Source: VRUE01 sp963704545 (lineage in GTDB: Bacteria > Actinomycetota > Thermoleophilia > Solirubrobacterales > 70-9). Taken from it: 64,000 nt of DNA. How positions within the stretch are numbered: the stretch's first letter is position 1; each line of letters opens with the position of its first letter. The notes beneath the pieces were generated by a model that was not told the DNA's origin, made no database searches, and saw nothing but the letters and a program-made list of their open reading frames with translations. The translations under genes were made by a program, and so were the position numbers. Location: contig OY969915.1 in the NCBI GenBank assembly GCA_963704545.1, positions 124,001-188,000 on the forward strand, written 5' to 3'. Shown one piece after another: positions 1-7,023 of the stretch.

Positions 1-2
1 GC

Positions 3-1388
3 ATCAGCGCCTCGCGCAGACGGGGTGCCGTCCTGCGACGCCTGCTCGCCACCGGGGACTGGATCGCGATCGTCGCCGCGCTCTGCGCCGCGACCATGGC
101 GACCTCGACCACCGACGTCGGCACCCTGTTCTGGGCGGTGCTCTTCACCCCGGCCTGGATCCTGGTGCTGAAGCTCCACGGCCTCTACGACAACGACCAT
201 CGCCGGATCCGCCACAGCACCCTGGACGAGCTGCCCTCACTCGTCTCGGCCAGCGCGCTCGGCGCGATTGCGATCGACGGCCTGCTGACGCTGAGCCCGG
301 TCGGGCCGCTCTCGGCCGGCAGTGCCGTCCTGGTCGGGGTCGGCGCCCTGGTCGGCTGCTTCGCGCTGAGGGCCGTGCTCCGCTTCGCCTGGCACCGCCT
401 GACCGGGGTCGCGACCGGGCTCGTGATCGGCCCCGCCGTCGCCGCCGACCTGATCGCGCGGCGGATCGCCACCCACCCCGAGGCCCGCCTGCGGCTGGTC
501 GGCTACCTCTCCGCCCCGCGTGACAAGGACCGCCGGGCCTCGCTGCCGCGGCTGGGCTCGATCGAGGAGATCTCGCGAGTCGCCCGCGAACACGAAGTCG
601 AGCGCGTGGTCGTGACCGAACAGGAGATGAGCGAGGCCGACGCGGAGCACCTGATCGAGGAGTGCAAGGTCGCCGGGCTGGGGCTCACCTTCCTGCCCCA
701 GCACTACGGCCTGCTGGGGCCGGGGATCGAGCTGAACCGCCTCGCCGAGCTTCCCGTGCTCGACTTCCGCTTCTCCGACCCGCCCCGCTCCACCCTGGCG
801 ATGAAGCGCGGGCTCGACATCGCTGTCTCGGGGGTCATGCTGGCGGTCCTCTCGCCGTTGCTGGCGCTGACCGCGATCTTCATCGTGATCGACTCCGGCG
901 CGCCGGTCTTCTTCCGCCAGGCCCGCGCGGGCAAGGATGGCGTGCCGTTCACGATGCTGAAGTTCCGCACGATGGTGGCCGACGCCGAGGAGCGGCTGGC
1001 CGAGTTCGTCGACCTGGAGAAGCTCGAGGAGCCGGCCTTCAAGATCCCCGACGACCCCCGCATCACCCGCGCCGGCCGCCTGCTGCGCCGGACCAGCCTC
1101 GACGAGCTGCCGCAGCTGATCAACGTCCTGCTGGGGCACATGTCGCTGGTCGGCCCGCGTCCGGAGGAGGAAGCGGTGGTCGCCCTCTACGACGAGCGCC
1201 AGCGCATTCGCCTCGCGGTAAAGCCCGGCCTGACCGGGCCGATGCAGGTCTACGGCCGCGGCGACCTCACCTTCGAGGAGCGGCTGGCAATGGAGCGCGA
1301 CTACCTCGACAACCTCTCCGTGACCGGCGATCTGGCGATCCTTTTGCGCACGCCGCGGGCGATCGTCCGCGGCGACGGCGCCTACTAG
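3..1388 (+). CDS. Polyprenyl-phosphate sugar phosphotransferase, 5' truncated
   Basis: Membrane enzyme of the WbaP/CpsE/EpsL type that transfers a sugar-1-phosphate onto a polyprenyl-phosphate carrier, the first step of exopolysaccharide repeat-unit assembly. The reading frame stays open from the window edge through a hydrophobic segment before the first ATG at 96, so the N-terminus is cut off. Visible parts are N-terminal membrane helices, a central cytoplasmic region with a Rossmann-like stretch, a helix just before the catalytic domain, and the family hallmarks KFRTM, RTSLDELPQL and LVGPRP. The C-terminus is complete. It heads the rightward glycosyltransferase set, 13 bp before the next gene. 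Which sugar is transferred cannot be told from sequence. Confidence 0.9.
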   Translation: MSASRRRGAVLRRLLATGDWIAIVAALCAATMATSTTDVGTLFWAVLFTPAWILVLKLHGLYDNDHRRIRHSTLDELPSLVSASALGAIAIDGLLTLSPVGPLSAGSAVLVGVGALVGCFALRAVLRFAWHRLTGVATGLVIGPAVAADLIARRIATHPEARLRLVGYLSAPRDKDRRASLPRLGSIEEISRVAREHEVERVVVTEQEMSEADAEHLIEECKVAGLGLTFLPQHYGLLGPGIELNRLAELPVLDFRFSDPPRSTLAMKRGLDIAVSGVMLAVLSPLLALTAIFIVIDSGAPVFFRQARAGKDGVPFTMLKFRTMVADAEERLAEFVDLEKLEEPAFKIPDDPRITRAGRLLRRTSLDELPQLINVLLGHMSLVGPRPEEEAVVALYDERQRIRLAVKPGLTGPMQVYGRGDLTFEERLAMERDYLDNLSVTGDLAILLRTPRAIVRGDGAY

Positions 1389-1401
1389 AGAATCCAGCAC
1401 G

Positions 1402-2277
1402 ATGCCGAGCCAGCTCGACCTCGAGGTCATCATCGTCAGCCACGGCGCCGAAGGGCTGCTACGTCGCTGCCTGCGCTCGCTCGCCGAGCACCCGGCGAGC
1501 GGCTCGACGCGGGTCACCGTGGTCGACAGCGGCAGCCCCGACTCGACCCCGGACATGGTCGAGGAGGAGTTCCCGGCCGTGCGGCTCCTGCGCCGCGACA
1601 ACGTCGGCTTCTCCGCCGCCAACAACGTCGTCCTGCGCGAGGACGAGGCCGATGCGGTGCTGCTGCTCAACCCCGATACCGAGGTCTACGCCGGCACGCT
1701 CGACGCGGCGCTGGCACGGCTGCGCTCGGACGAGCGGATCGGCATGGTCGGCTGCAAGCTCGTGACCGAGTCGGGAGAGCTCGACCACGCCTGCAAGCGC
1801 TCCTTCCCCACCCCGCTCAGCGCCCTCGCCCACTTCACCGGGGTCGGCCGAGGCGACGGCGCCTCGGAATCGCTGAGCCAGTACCGCGCCACCCACCTCG
1901 GCGACGACGAGGCAGGCGAGGTCGACGCGGTCAACGGGGCGTTCATGCTCTGCCGGGCCGAGGCGGTGCGCGAGGTCGGCCTGCTCGACGAGGGCTACTG
2001 GCTCTACATGGAGGATCTCGACTGGTGCCGGCGCTTCTGGGAGGCGGGCTGGAGGGTCTTCTACGAGCCCGCCGGCGTCGCCCTCCACGTCAAGGGCGGC
2101 TCCAGCGGCAAGCGCCGCGCGCCCAAACAGGAGATCGCCTTCCACCGCGGCATGGGCCGCTTCTACCGCCGCTTCGACGCGGCCGAGCACAACCCACTGG
2201 TGAACACGGCGGTCTACGCCGGCATCTGGGCAAAGCTGGCTACCAGCCTGGCGATCACCGCGGTGCGCGGGCGCTAG
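1402..2277 (+). CDS. GT2 family glycosyltransferase, rhamnosyltransferase-like
   Basis: Cytoplasmic inverting glycosyltransferase of the GT-A fold, about 291 residues. The N-terminus reads VIIVSHGAEGLLRRCLRSL, followed by a nucleotide-binding VVDSGS segment and a DXD-like LLNPDTEV. The later YMEDLDWCRRF acceptor-side motif is typical of rhamnosyltransferases and related GT2 enzymes. It follows the sugar transferase by 13 bp and so probably adds the second sugar of the repeat unit. The family is clear; donor and acceptor are inferred only from the nearby rml genes. The gene ends in a strong palindromic terminator shared with the convergent toxin gene. Confidence 0.88.
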   Translation: MPSQLDLEVIIVSHGAEGLLRRCLRSLAEHPASGSTRVTVVDSGSPDSTPDMVEEEFPAVRLLRRDNVGFSAANNVVLREDEADAVLLLNPDTEVYAGTLDAALARLRSDERIGMVGCKLVTESGELDHACKRSFPTPLSALAHFTGVGRGDGASESLSQYRATHLGDDEAGEVDAVNGAFMLCRAEAVREVGLLDEGYWLYMEDLDWCRRFWEAGWRVFYEPAGVALHVKGGSSGKRRAPKQEIAFHRGMGRFYRRFDAAEHNPLVNTAVYAGIWAKLATSLAITAVRGR

Positions 2278-2353
2278 GAGGGTCTAGCAAATACCCGCGT
2301 GGGCGGCTGGCGAGCGCCGCCGTCAGACGTGCGCGGGGGTTTTGCTAGGCCCT
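2278..2353. terminator. Palindromic terminator between convergent genes
   Basis: The arms GAGGGTCTAGCAAATACCCGCG-like on the left (from 2278) and CGCGGGGGTTTTGC on the right are near-perfect inverted complements. They enclose a second inner hairpin (GGCGGC...GCCGCC). The element fills the gap between the glycosyltransferase and the convergent vapC-like gene and carries short T/A runs at the stem base, so it could stop transcription from both sides. Confidence 0.7.
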
Positions 2354-2355
2354 CC

Positions 2356-2754
2356 CTAGGCGACAGTCAGCACGGGGACCCGCGATGCATCGCCGATGGC
2401 CTTGACTAGACGGCGATCGAGCGTGATCAAGGGCACGCTCAGGACCTCGGCGAGCGCCACGTAGAGCCCGTCGTAGAAGCTGACGTTGTGACGCAGCTGC
2501 CAGGCCCGGTCGAGCAGGCCGGTGTGGACGATGCGGCGCAGGGGCAGCCCGGCAAACCTGCCCAACGCGTCCGCAGCGCGGTCGTCCTGCTTGCGCGCCA
2601 CGCGGCGCAGAGACTGCCCAACCTCGGCGTCGATCAGGTGCGGCGCCCAGAGCGAGCGGTCGCCACCGGCCCCCGAGAGCTGCTCCTCCGCCCAGTCGGC
2701 GTGCTCCCCACGGATGAGAACGGTGACGACAACCGATGCGTCGACGACGGGCAT
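2356..2754 (-). CDS. VapC-type PIN-domain ribonuclease toxin
   Basis: A 132-residue PIN-domain protein, the usual size for VapC/FitB toxins, which are Mg-dependent endoribonucleases acting on tRNA or rRNA. Acidic active-site residues appear in order: D5 in VVDAS, E44 in LIDAEV, D95 in FYDGLYVALAE and D113 in TLDRRL. The gene begins 6 bp after the stop of the upstream antitoxin gene, giving the standard antitoxin-toxin operon. It sits between polysaccharide genes and is probably an inserted module. The RNA target is unknown. Confidence 0.9.
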   Translation of the reverse strand: MPVVDASVVVTVLIRGEHADWAEEQLSGAGGDRSLWAPHLIDAEVGQSLRRVARKQDDRAADALGRFAGLPLRRIVHTGLLDRAWQLRHNVSFYDGLYVALAEVLSVPLITLDRRLVKAIGDASRVPVLTVA

Positions 2755-2760
2755 GGCCGG

Positions 2761-2991
2761 CTACTCGCCGCGGGACGCTCGGATGTCGGCGACGATCTCC
2801 TCGGCGGTGATGCCGGAGTCACCCCAGGCGCGAGCGCCGGCGAAGACGTCCTCGAGGGTCGCCTGCTTGGCGAGGTCTTCGAGGTCGCGCTTGATGTAGT
2901 CGGAAAGCGAGATGCCCTCCGCCGCGGCGCGGACCTTGAGCGTCCTGTGGACCTCGTCGGGGACGTCTCGGATCTGGATCATCTTGGACAT
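2761..2991 (-). CDS. FitA/VapB-type ribbon-helix-helix antitoxin
   Basis: Small DNA-binding antitoxin that neutralises the adjacent PIN toxin and represses the operon. From MSKMIQIRDVPDEVHRTLK it reads as a FitA-like ribbon-helix-helix beta strand and helix (VRAAAEGISLSDYIKRDLE), followed by a C-terminal toxin-binding tail. The frame is open to 3045, but the upstream stretch is not conserved-looking, and a TAATGT -10-like box lies just before the ATG at 2991, so I take 2991 as the start. The ATG at 2982 is also possible. Confidence 0.82.
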   Translation of the reverse strand: MSKMIQIRDVPDEVHRTLKVRAAAEGISLSDYIKRDLEDLAKQATLEDVFAGARAWGDSGITAEEIVADIRASRGE

Positions 2992-3025
2992 GTGGATCAC
3001 ATTAGGCCATGCGGCGGACATGTCT
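2985..3025 (-). promoter_or_regulatory. Candidate promoter/operator of the vapBC-like operon
   Basis: The motif GGACATGT, containing the palindrome ACATGT, occurs at 2986-2993 and 3016-3023, 30 bp apart. The first copy overlaps the antitoxin start codon. Between them, on the minus strand, TAATGT (2999-3004) resembles a -10 box about 8 nt upstream of the ATG, compatible with a leaderless transcript repressed by the ribbon-helix-helix antitoxin. This is inference from repeats and position only. Confidence 0.4.
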
Positions 3026-3131
3026 ACTGCGGTGGCTTGGGTCATGGGAGGACCGTTGCAGGCCCCGATGCACGCGTGGCGCGACGAATGTGCCGGGACC
3101 GTGCCAATTCCGGCACCGGAGGCGCTTGATC

Positions 3132-3680
3132 TCAGAAAGGCAGGGTCTCGGCGAGCTCGGCGAGCGTCGGCGCGGCGCTGTCACGCTCGCTGACCAGGGG
3201 CTCGGCAACAGGCCACTCGACCGCCACTTCGGGGTCGTCCCAGGCGATGCCGGCCTCGGTCGCCGGGTCGTAGACGCTCGAGCAGAGGTAGGCGACGTCG
3301 GCGACGTCGCTGATCACGGCGAAGCCGTGGGCGAAGCCGACCGGGACGAAGAGCTGGCGGTGGAGCACGTCGTCGAGGACGTGGCCCTCCCACTGGCCAT
3401 AGGTCGGGGAGTCGCGCCGCAGGTCGACGGCGACGTCGAAGATCTCGCCGCGCGCGCAGCGGACCAGCTTCGCCTGGCCGGGCTCGGTCTGGAAGTGCAG
3501 CCCGCGCAGCGTGCCCCTGGCTGAGCGCGACTGGTTGTGCTGGACGAACTCGGCGTCCACCCCGTGCTCGGCCAGGAGGTCGCGACGGTAGGTCTCGAGG
3601 AAGAAGCCGCGATCGTCGCCGTGGACCACCGGCTCGAGCAGGGCGGTCCCGCCGAGCTTCGTGGGCAGGCGCTTCAGCAT
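3132..3680 (-). CDS. rmlC: dTDP-4-dehydrorhamnose 3,5-epimerase
   Basis: Cytoplasmic cupin enzyme for step three of dTDP-L-rhamnose synthesis, converting dTDP-4-keto-6-deoxyglucose to dTDP-4-keto-L-rhamnose. From the ATG at 3680 it encodes 182 residues, the normal length. Family signatures are VHGDDRGFFLETYR, FVQHNQSRSARGTLRGLHFQ (catalytic His in GLHFQ), GEIFDVAVDLRRDSPTYG and FVPVGFAHGF. Its ATG overlaps the rmlB stop (ATGA), so translation is coupled. A longer open frame upstream is only the rmlB shadow. Confidence 0.95.
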   Translation of the reverse strand: MLKRLPTKLGGTALLEPVVHGDDRGFFLETYRRDLLAEHGVDAEFVQHNQSRSARGTLRGLHFQTEPGQAKLVRCARGEIFDVAVDLRRDSPTYGQWEGHVLDDVLHRQLFVPVGFAHGFAVISDVADVAYLCSSVYDPATEAGIAWDDPEVAVEWPVAEPLVSERDSAAPTLAELAETLPF

Positions 3681-4663
3681 CAGCCGAGCGCCCGGCCGTA
3701 CTGCTTCTCGTAGTACTCGCGGTACTCGCCGGAACGGATCGGGCCCCACCACTCCTCGTTGTCGCGGTACCACTGCACGGTTCGCTCCAAGCCCTCGGCG
3801 AAGCGCACCTGCGCCTCCCAGCCGAGCTGCTCGCGGATCTTGTCGCTGCCCAGCGAGTAGCGGCGGTCGTGGCCGGGGCGGTCGGCGACGTACTCGATCA
3901 GGCCCTCGTCGCCGCCGGTCAGCTCGATCACCCGCTTGACCACCTCGATGTTCTCGCACTCGTCCGGCCCGCCGACGTTGTAGGCCTCGCCGGGGCGGCC
4001 CTTCTCCAGCACCGTGTGGATGCCGCGGCAGAAGTCCTCGACGTAGAGCCAGTTGCGGACCTGGCGGCCGTCGCCGTAGATCGGCAGCGAGTCGCCGTGC
4101 AGCGCGTTCAGCACCATCAGCGGGATCAGCTTCTCGGGGTACTGGCGCGGGCCGTAGTTGTTGGAGCCGCGGCAGGTCACCGCCTCCAACCCGTAGGTGT
4201 GGAAGTGGGCGGAGACGAGCAGGTCGCCGGCGGCCTTGGTCGCCGAGTAGGGCGAGGAGGGGTCGAGCGGCGAGGTCTCGGTGAAGGAGCCCGACTCGAT
4301 CGAACCGTAGACCTCGTCGGTGGAGACCTGCAGGTAGCGGCCGACGCCGAGCTCGCGGGCGGCGTCGAGCAGGGTGCCGGTGCCGATCACGTGGGTGCGG
4401 GCGAAGGCGTCCTGGTCGTCGATCGAGCGGTCGACGTGGGACTCGGCGGCGAAGTTGACGACGGCGTCGCAGCCCTCCATCGCCTCGCGCACGACTTTCG
4501 GATCCTCTATCGCACCGACCACCAGCTCGGTCCCCTCCGGCAGGTTCTCGCGCCGGCCGGCGTAGGTGAGCTTGTCGAGCACCCGAACCTCGTGCTCCTC
4601 GCCGACGAGGCGCACGTAGGTCGAGCCGATGAACCCGGCGGCGCCGGTGACGAGGAGCTTCAC
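3680..4663 (-). CDS. rmlB: dTDP-glucose 4,6-dehydratase
   Basis: Extended short-chain dehydrogenase for step two of dTDP-L-rhamnose synthesis. The 327 residues start with the NAD-binding TGAAGFIGS loop and carry STDEVYG and the catalytic YSATKAAGD (Tyr-x3-Lys), plus RGSNNYGPRQYPEKLIP, typical of RmlB. It is followed by overlapping rmlC. Upstream lies the unusual tRNA gene and its terminator rather than rmlD, so rmlBC probably has its own promoter or depends on read-through. Confidence 0.96.
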   Translation of the reverse strand: MKLLVTGAAGFIGSTYVRLVGEEHEVRVLDKLTYAGRRENLPEGTELVVGAIEDPKVVREAMEGCDAVVNFAAESHVDRSIDDQDAFARTHVIGTGTLLDAARELGVGRYLQVSTDEVYGSIESGSFTETSPLDPSSPYSATKAAGDLLVSAHFHTYGLEAVTCRGSNNYGPRQYPEKLIPLMVLNALHGDSLPIYGDGRQVRNWLYVEDFCRGIHTVLEKGRPGEAYNVGGPDECENIEVVKRVIELTGGDEGLIEYVADRPGHDRRYSLGSDKIREQLGWEAQVRFAEGLERTVQWYRDNEEWWGPIRSGEYREYYEKQYGRALG

Positions 4664-4683
4664 GCGGCGGAAGGCTAGCGATC

Positions 4684-4713
4684 CTGAAACGACAAGACCC
4701 GCCGGAGCGGGTC
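4684..4713 (-). terminator. Rho-independent terminator after the tRNA gene
   Basis: On the minus strand a perfect 7-bp stem GACCCGC/GCGGGTC with a 4-nt loop (4696-4713) is followed by TTGTCGTTTC. It lies about 105 nt downstream of the tRNA 3' end and 20 nt before the rmlB start, so it would end the tRNA transcript before rmlB. A second hairpin (GCGGGG/CCCCGC) precedes it. Confidence 0.6.
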
Positions 4714-4719
4714 GAGTCT

Positions 4720-4755
4720 GGCGAAGCGGGGAGCCACCCCGCAGATGATTGACAC
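4720..4755 (+). repeat. Inverted partial copy of the tRNA D and anticodon arms
   Basis: Read on the plus strand, this stretch begins GGCGAAG, forms a 6-bp hairpin (GCGGGG/CCCCGC) where the tRNA has its D arm, and ends CAGATGATTGACAC. The tRNA on the minus strand has GGCGAAG, a D-arm hairpin, and CAGGTGATTGACAC. The order and sequence show a shared origin, but the 3' half of a tRNA is missing. In the tRNA transcript this copy is antisense, so GTGTCAATCA in the trailer can pair perfectly with 10 nt of the anticodon arm. Confidence 0.65.
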
Positions 4756-4816
4756 CCGTGGACTACGTTACCACGGCCCACCCAGACTCGAACCTGCTCC
4801 GGCGGCGGCCTATCTG

Positions 4817-4904
4817 CGGAGGGCGCCGGACTCGAACCGGATCCGAGGCTAGTCGGACATGATGAGTGTCAATCACCTGAAGACACCCGTCTCCTTCGCC
4901 CTCC
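4817..4904 (-). tRNA. tRNA-Sec-like / allo-tRNA with 8/4 branch, anticodon GAC
   Basis: Reading from 4904 down: 8-bp acceptor GGAGGGCG/CGCCCTCC, AA, 6-bp D stem GGAGAC/GTCTTC with 4-nt loop GGGT, 5-bp anticodon stem GGTGA/TCATC with loop TTGACAC (U33, anticodon GAC, A37), a long variable arm with stem GTCCGA/TCGGAT, a 4-bp T stem CCGG/CCGG with loop TTCGAGT, and discriminator G; CCA is not encoded. The 6-bp D stem, 4-nt D loop, long variable arm and G73 are features of tRNA-Sec and serine-type tRNAs, not tRNA-Val, which would normally read GUC. The 8+4 branch matches the published allo-tRNA class. Position 8 is A rather than the near-universal U. All stems pair, with only three G-U pairs, so chance is unlikely. 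Confidence 0.85.
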
Positions 4905-5010
4905 TGTTGACGACGCTAACAGTGAATTTCAGGATAAATCGCCACGTATGTCTATTGACACACTTTGTTTGCAGTTCAGTGTGAAACTCCCGCAGCAAAG
5001 GGCGGAGACG

Positions 5011-5865
5011 CTACGCGGCGGCCTCTTGCTCGGTCTTGCGCTGACCGAGGTAGGCACTCAGGCCGTCGCGCCAGGCGGGCAGCTCGATCGCGTGCTGGCG
5101 CTGGCTGGCGAGGGCGGAGTAGGGCGGGCGCGGGGCAGGGCGGCCCAGCATCTCGGTCGTGCCCGAGAGCACGCGGCACTCGACCTTTGCCTGGTCGAAG
5201 ATCTCGCGGGCGAAGTCGTACCAGGAGCAGGCGCCCCCCGCCGCCATGTGATGGATGCCGAACTCGATCCCCTCGATGAGGCGGACGATGCCGTAGGCGA
5301 GGTGCCAGGTGTAGGTGGGGGAGCCGACCTGGTCGCGGACGACGAGCACCTCGTTCTGGGTCGAGGCGAGGCGCAGCATCGTCTCGACGAAGTTGGAGCC
5401 GCCGATGCCGAAGAGCCAGGAGGAGCGGACCACGAAGTGGCGCTTGTTGGCCGCCGCGGTCGCCTCCTCCCCGGCCAGCTTGGTGCGGCCGTAGGCCGAG
5501 AGCGGCGCCGGCTGGTCGGTCTCGACGTAGGGCGCGCCCTTGGCGCCGTCGAAGACGTAGTCGCTGGAGACGTAGAGGACAGAGGCGTCGACCGCGGCGG
5601 CTGCCGCCGCGATGTGGCCGGCGCCTTTTCCATTCACGGCCATCGCCGCCCCCTCGGCCTCCTCGGCACCATCGACGTCGGTCCAGGCGGCGCAGTTGAT
5701 CGTCACGTCGGGGCGCTCCAGCTCGAACTTCGAGTTGACCGCCGCCTCATCGGCGACGTCGAGCTCGGTGTGGCCGAAGCCGACCACGTCGTGGCCGGCG
5801 TTGCCGGCGGCGAGCATGACGTCGCGACCGAGCATGCCACCGGCTCCAGTGACCAGGACCTTCAT
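5011..5865 (-). CDS. rmlD: dTDP-4-dehydrorhamnose reductase
   Basis: NAD(P)H-dependent enzyme for the last step of dTDP-L-rhamnose synthesis. The 284 residues open with VTGAGGMLGRDV (cofactor loop) and contain NCAAWTDVDGAE, YVSSDYVFDG and the catalytic YGRTKLAGE, all RmlD signatures. It follows rmlA by 13 bp on the same strand and is probably co-transcribed with it. Downstream is about 350 bp without protein coding, which holds the unusual tRNA and an A/T-rich stretch (4905-5010) with no clear further feature. Confidence 0.95.
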   Translation of the reverse strand: MKVLVTGAGGMLGRDVMLAAGNAGHDVVGFGHTELDVADEAAVNSKFELERPDVTINCAAWTDVDGAEEAEGAAMAVNGKGAGHIAAAAAAVDASVLYVSSDYVFDGAKGAPYVETDQPAPLSAYGRTKLAGEEATAAANKRHFVVRSSWLFGIGGSNFVETMLRLASTQNEVLVVRDQVGSPTYTWHLAYGIVRLIEGIEFGIHHMAAGGACSWYDFAREIFDQAKVECRVLSGTTEMLGRPAPRPPYSALASQRQHAIELPAWRDGLSAYLGQRKTEQEAAA

Positions 5866-5878
5866 CGCCGCCCGCCCA

Positions 5879-6955
5879 TCAGATGATCTTGATCTCGGAC
5901 TTGTCGCCGACCAGCATCCGCAGCGTCTTCGGCATGCCGTCGCTGCGGGTGAGCTTTACTTCGCGGCCCAGCAGGCTGGCCTCCATGCGGGTGCCGAGGT
6001 CCTCGACCACGGAGCCGGCGAGGACGATCGAGTGCTCGATTTCCGAGCGGCAGATGCGCACGTCCTCGCCGATCGAGGTGTAGGGGCCGACGTAGGCGTC
6101 CTCGATGAGGGCGCCGGCGCCGATCACGGCCGGCCCGCGCACGACCGAGCCCTTCAGCACCGCCCCCTCCTCGACCACGACCCGCCCCTCGACCCGCGAG
6201 CCCTCGTCGACCTCACCGTCGATCCGGGTCTCGATCTCCTCCAGCACCAACCGGTTGGCCTCGAGCATGTCGGCGAGCTGGCCGGTGTCCTTCCACCAGC
6301 CGATGACGACCTCCGAGCGAACGGCCTTGCCCTGCTCGATCAGACCCTGGATCGCCTCGGTGATCTCCAGCTCGCCGCGCCAGGAGGGCTCGAGGGCGCG
6401 GGCGGCGTCGAAGATCGGCGGCGCGAAGAGGTAGACGCCGACCAGGGCGAGGTTCGACGGCGGGTCCTTCGGCTTCTCGATCAGGCGCACGATCCGCTCC
6501 CCGTCGAGCTCGGCCACCCCGTATGACTGCGGATCGTCGACCGGCGTGAGCAGGATCAGCGCGTCGGGCTCCTCGGCGCGGAAGGTGGCGACGAGCCCGC
6601 GCAGGCCGTCGGCGAGCAGGTTGTCCCCCAGGTACATGACGAAGGGCGAGCCGGCGATGAACTCCTCCGCGGTGAGGACCGCGTGAGCCAGGCCGGCGGG
6701 CTCGTCCTGGACGATGTAGGTGATCTCAGCGCCGAAGGCCGAGCCGTCGCCCGCCGCCTGGCGGATCTCCTCACCGGTCTCCGGGGCGATGATGATGCCG
6801 ATCTCGGTGACGCCGGCGTCGACCAGCGCCTCGATCCCGTAGAAGAGCACGGGCTTGTTGGCGACGGGCACCAGCTGCTTCGCCGAGGTGTGGGTTATCG
6901 GGCGCAGCCGCGTCCCGGCGCCGCCGGAGAGGATCAGGCCTTTCAGGTCTTGCAC
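5879..6955 (-). CDS. rmlA: Glucose-1-phosphate thymidylyltransferase, long form
   Basis: Makes dTDP-glucose from glucose-1-phosphate and dTTP, the entry step to rhamnose. The N-terminal nucleotidyltransferase domain (about residues 1-240) has LILSGGAGTRLRPITHT, KQLVPVANKPV and MYLGDNLL. The remaining 120 residues look like a left-handed beta-helix (repeated GxxVxG and IGxGAxI patterns). At 358 residues it belongs to the long StrD-like thymidylyltransferases found in actinobacterial secondary-sugar clusters rather than the roughly 290-residue RmlA. The gene is divergent from the membrane protein gene at 7024, with a 68-bp shared promoter region. Confidence 0.93.
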   Translation of the reverse strand: MQDLKGLILSGGAGTRLRPITHTSAKQLVPVANKPVLFYGIEALVDAGVTEIGIIIAPETGEEIRQAAGDGSAFGAEITYIVQDEPAGLAHAVLTAEEFIAGSPFVMYLGDNLLADGLRGLVATFRAEEPDALILLTPVDDPQSYGVAELDGERIVRLIEKPKDPPSNLALVGVYLFAPPIFDAARALEPSWRGELEITEAIQGLIEQGKAVRSEVVIGWWKDTGQLADMLEANRLVLEEIETRIDGEVDEGSRVEGRVVVEEGAVLKGSVVRGPAVIGAGALIEDAYVGPYTSIGEDVRICRSEIEHSIVLAGSVVEDLGTRMEASLLGREVKLTRSDGMPKTLRMLVGDKSEIKII

Positions 6956-7023
6956 GTGGCGAGAAGGCTACATGTGGCGCAGTCGGCATCGATCCGCGGC
7001 GCCTGGCAGAGTGCCGGGGCCTC

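Noticed and set aside
4664..4900. Riboswitch or 5'-UTR leader for rmlB
   Set aside because: The paired elements form a tRNA with a terminator behind it; no known riboswitch consensus is recognised.
4720..4904. tmRNA gene
   Set aside because: No tag-peptide frame and no tmRNA-type tRNA-like ends; the arms fit a single class II tRNA.
4817..4904. Genuine selenocysteine tRNA
   Set aside because: The anticodon is GAC rather than UCA, the branch is 8/4 rather than the bacterial 8/5, and no selA or selB gene is visible in the window.
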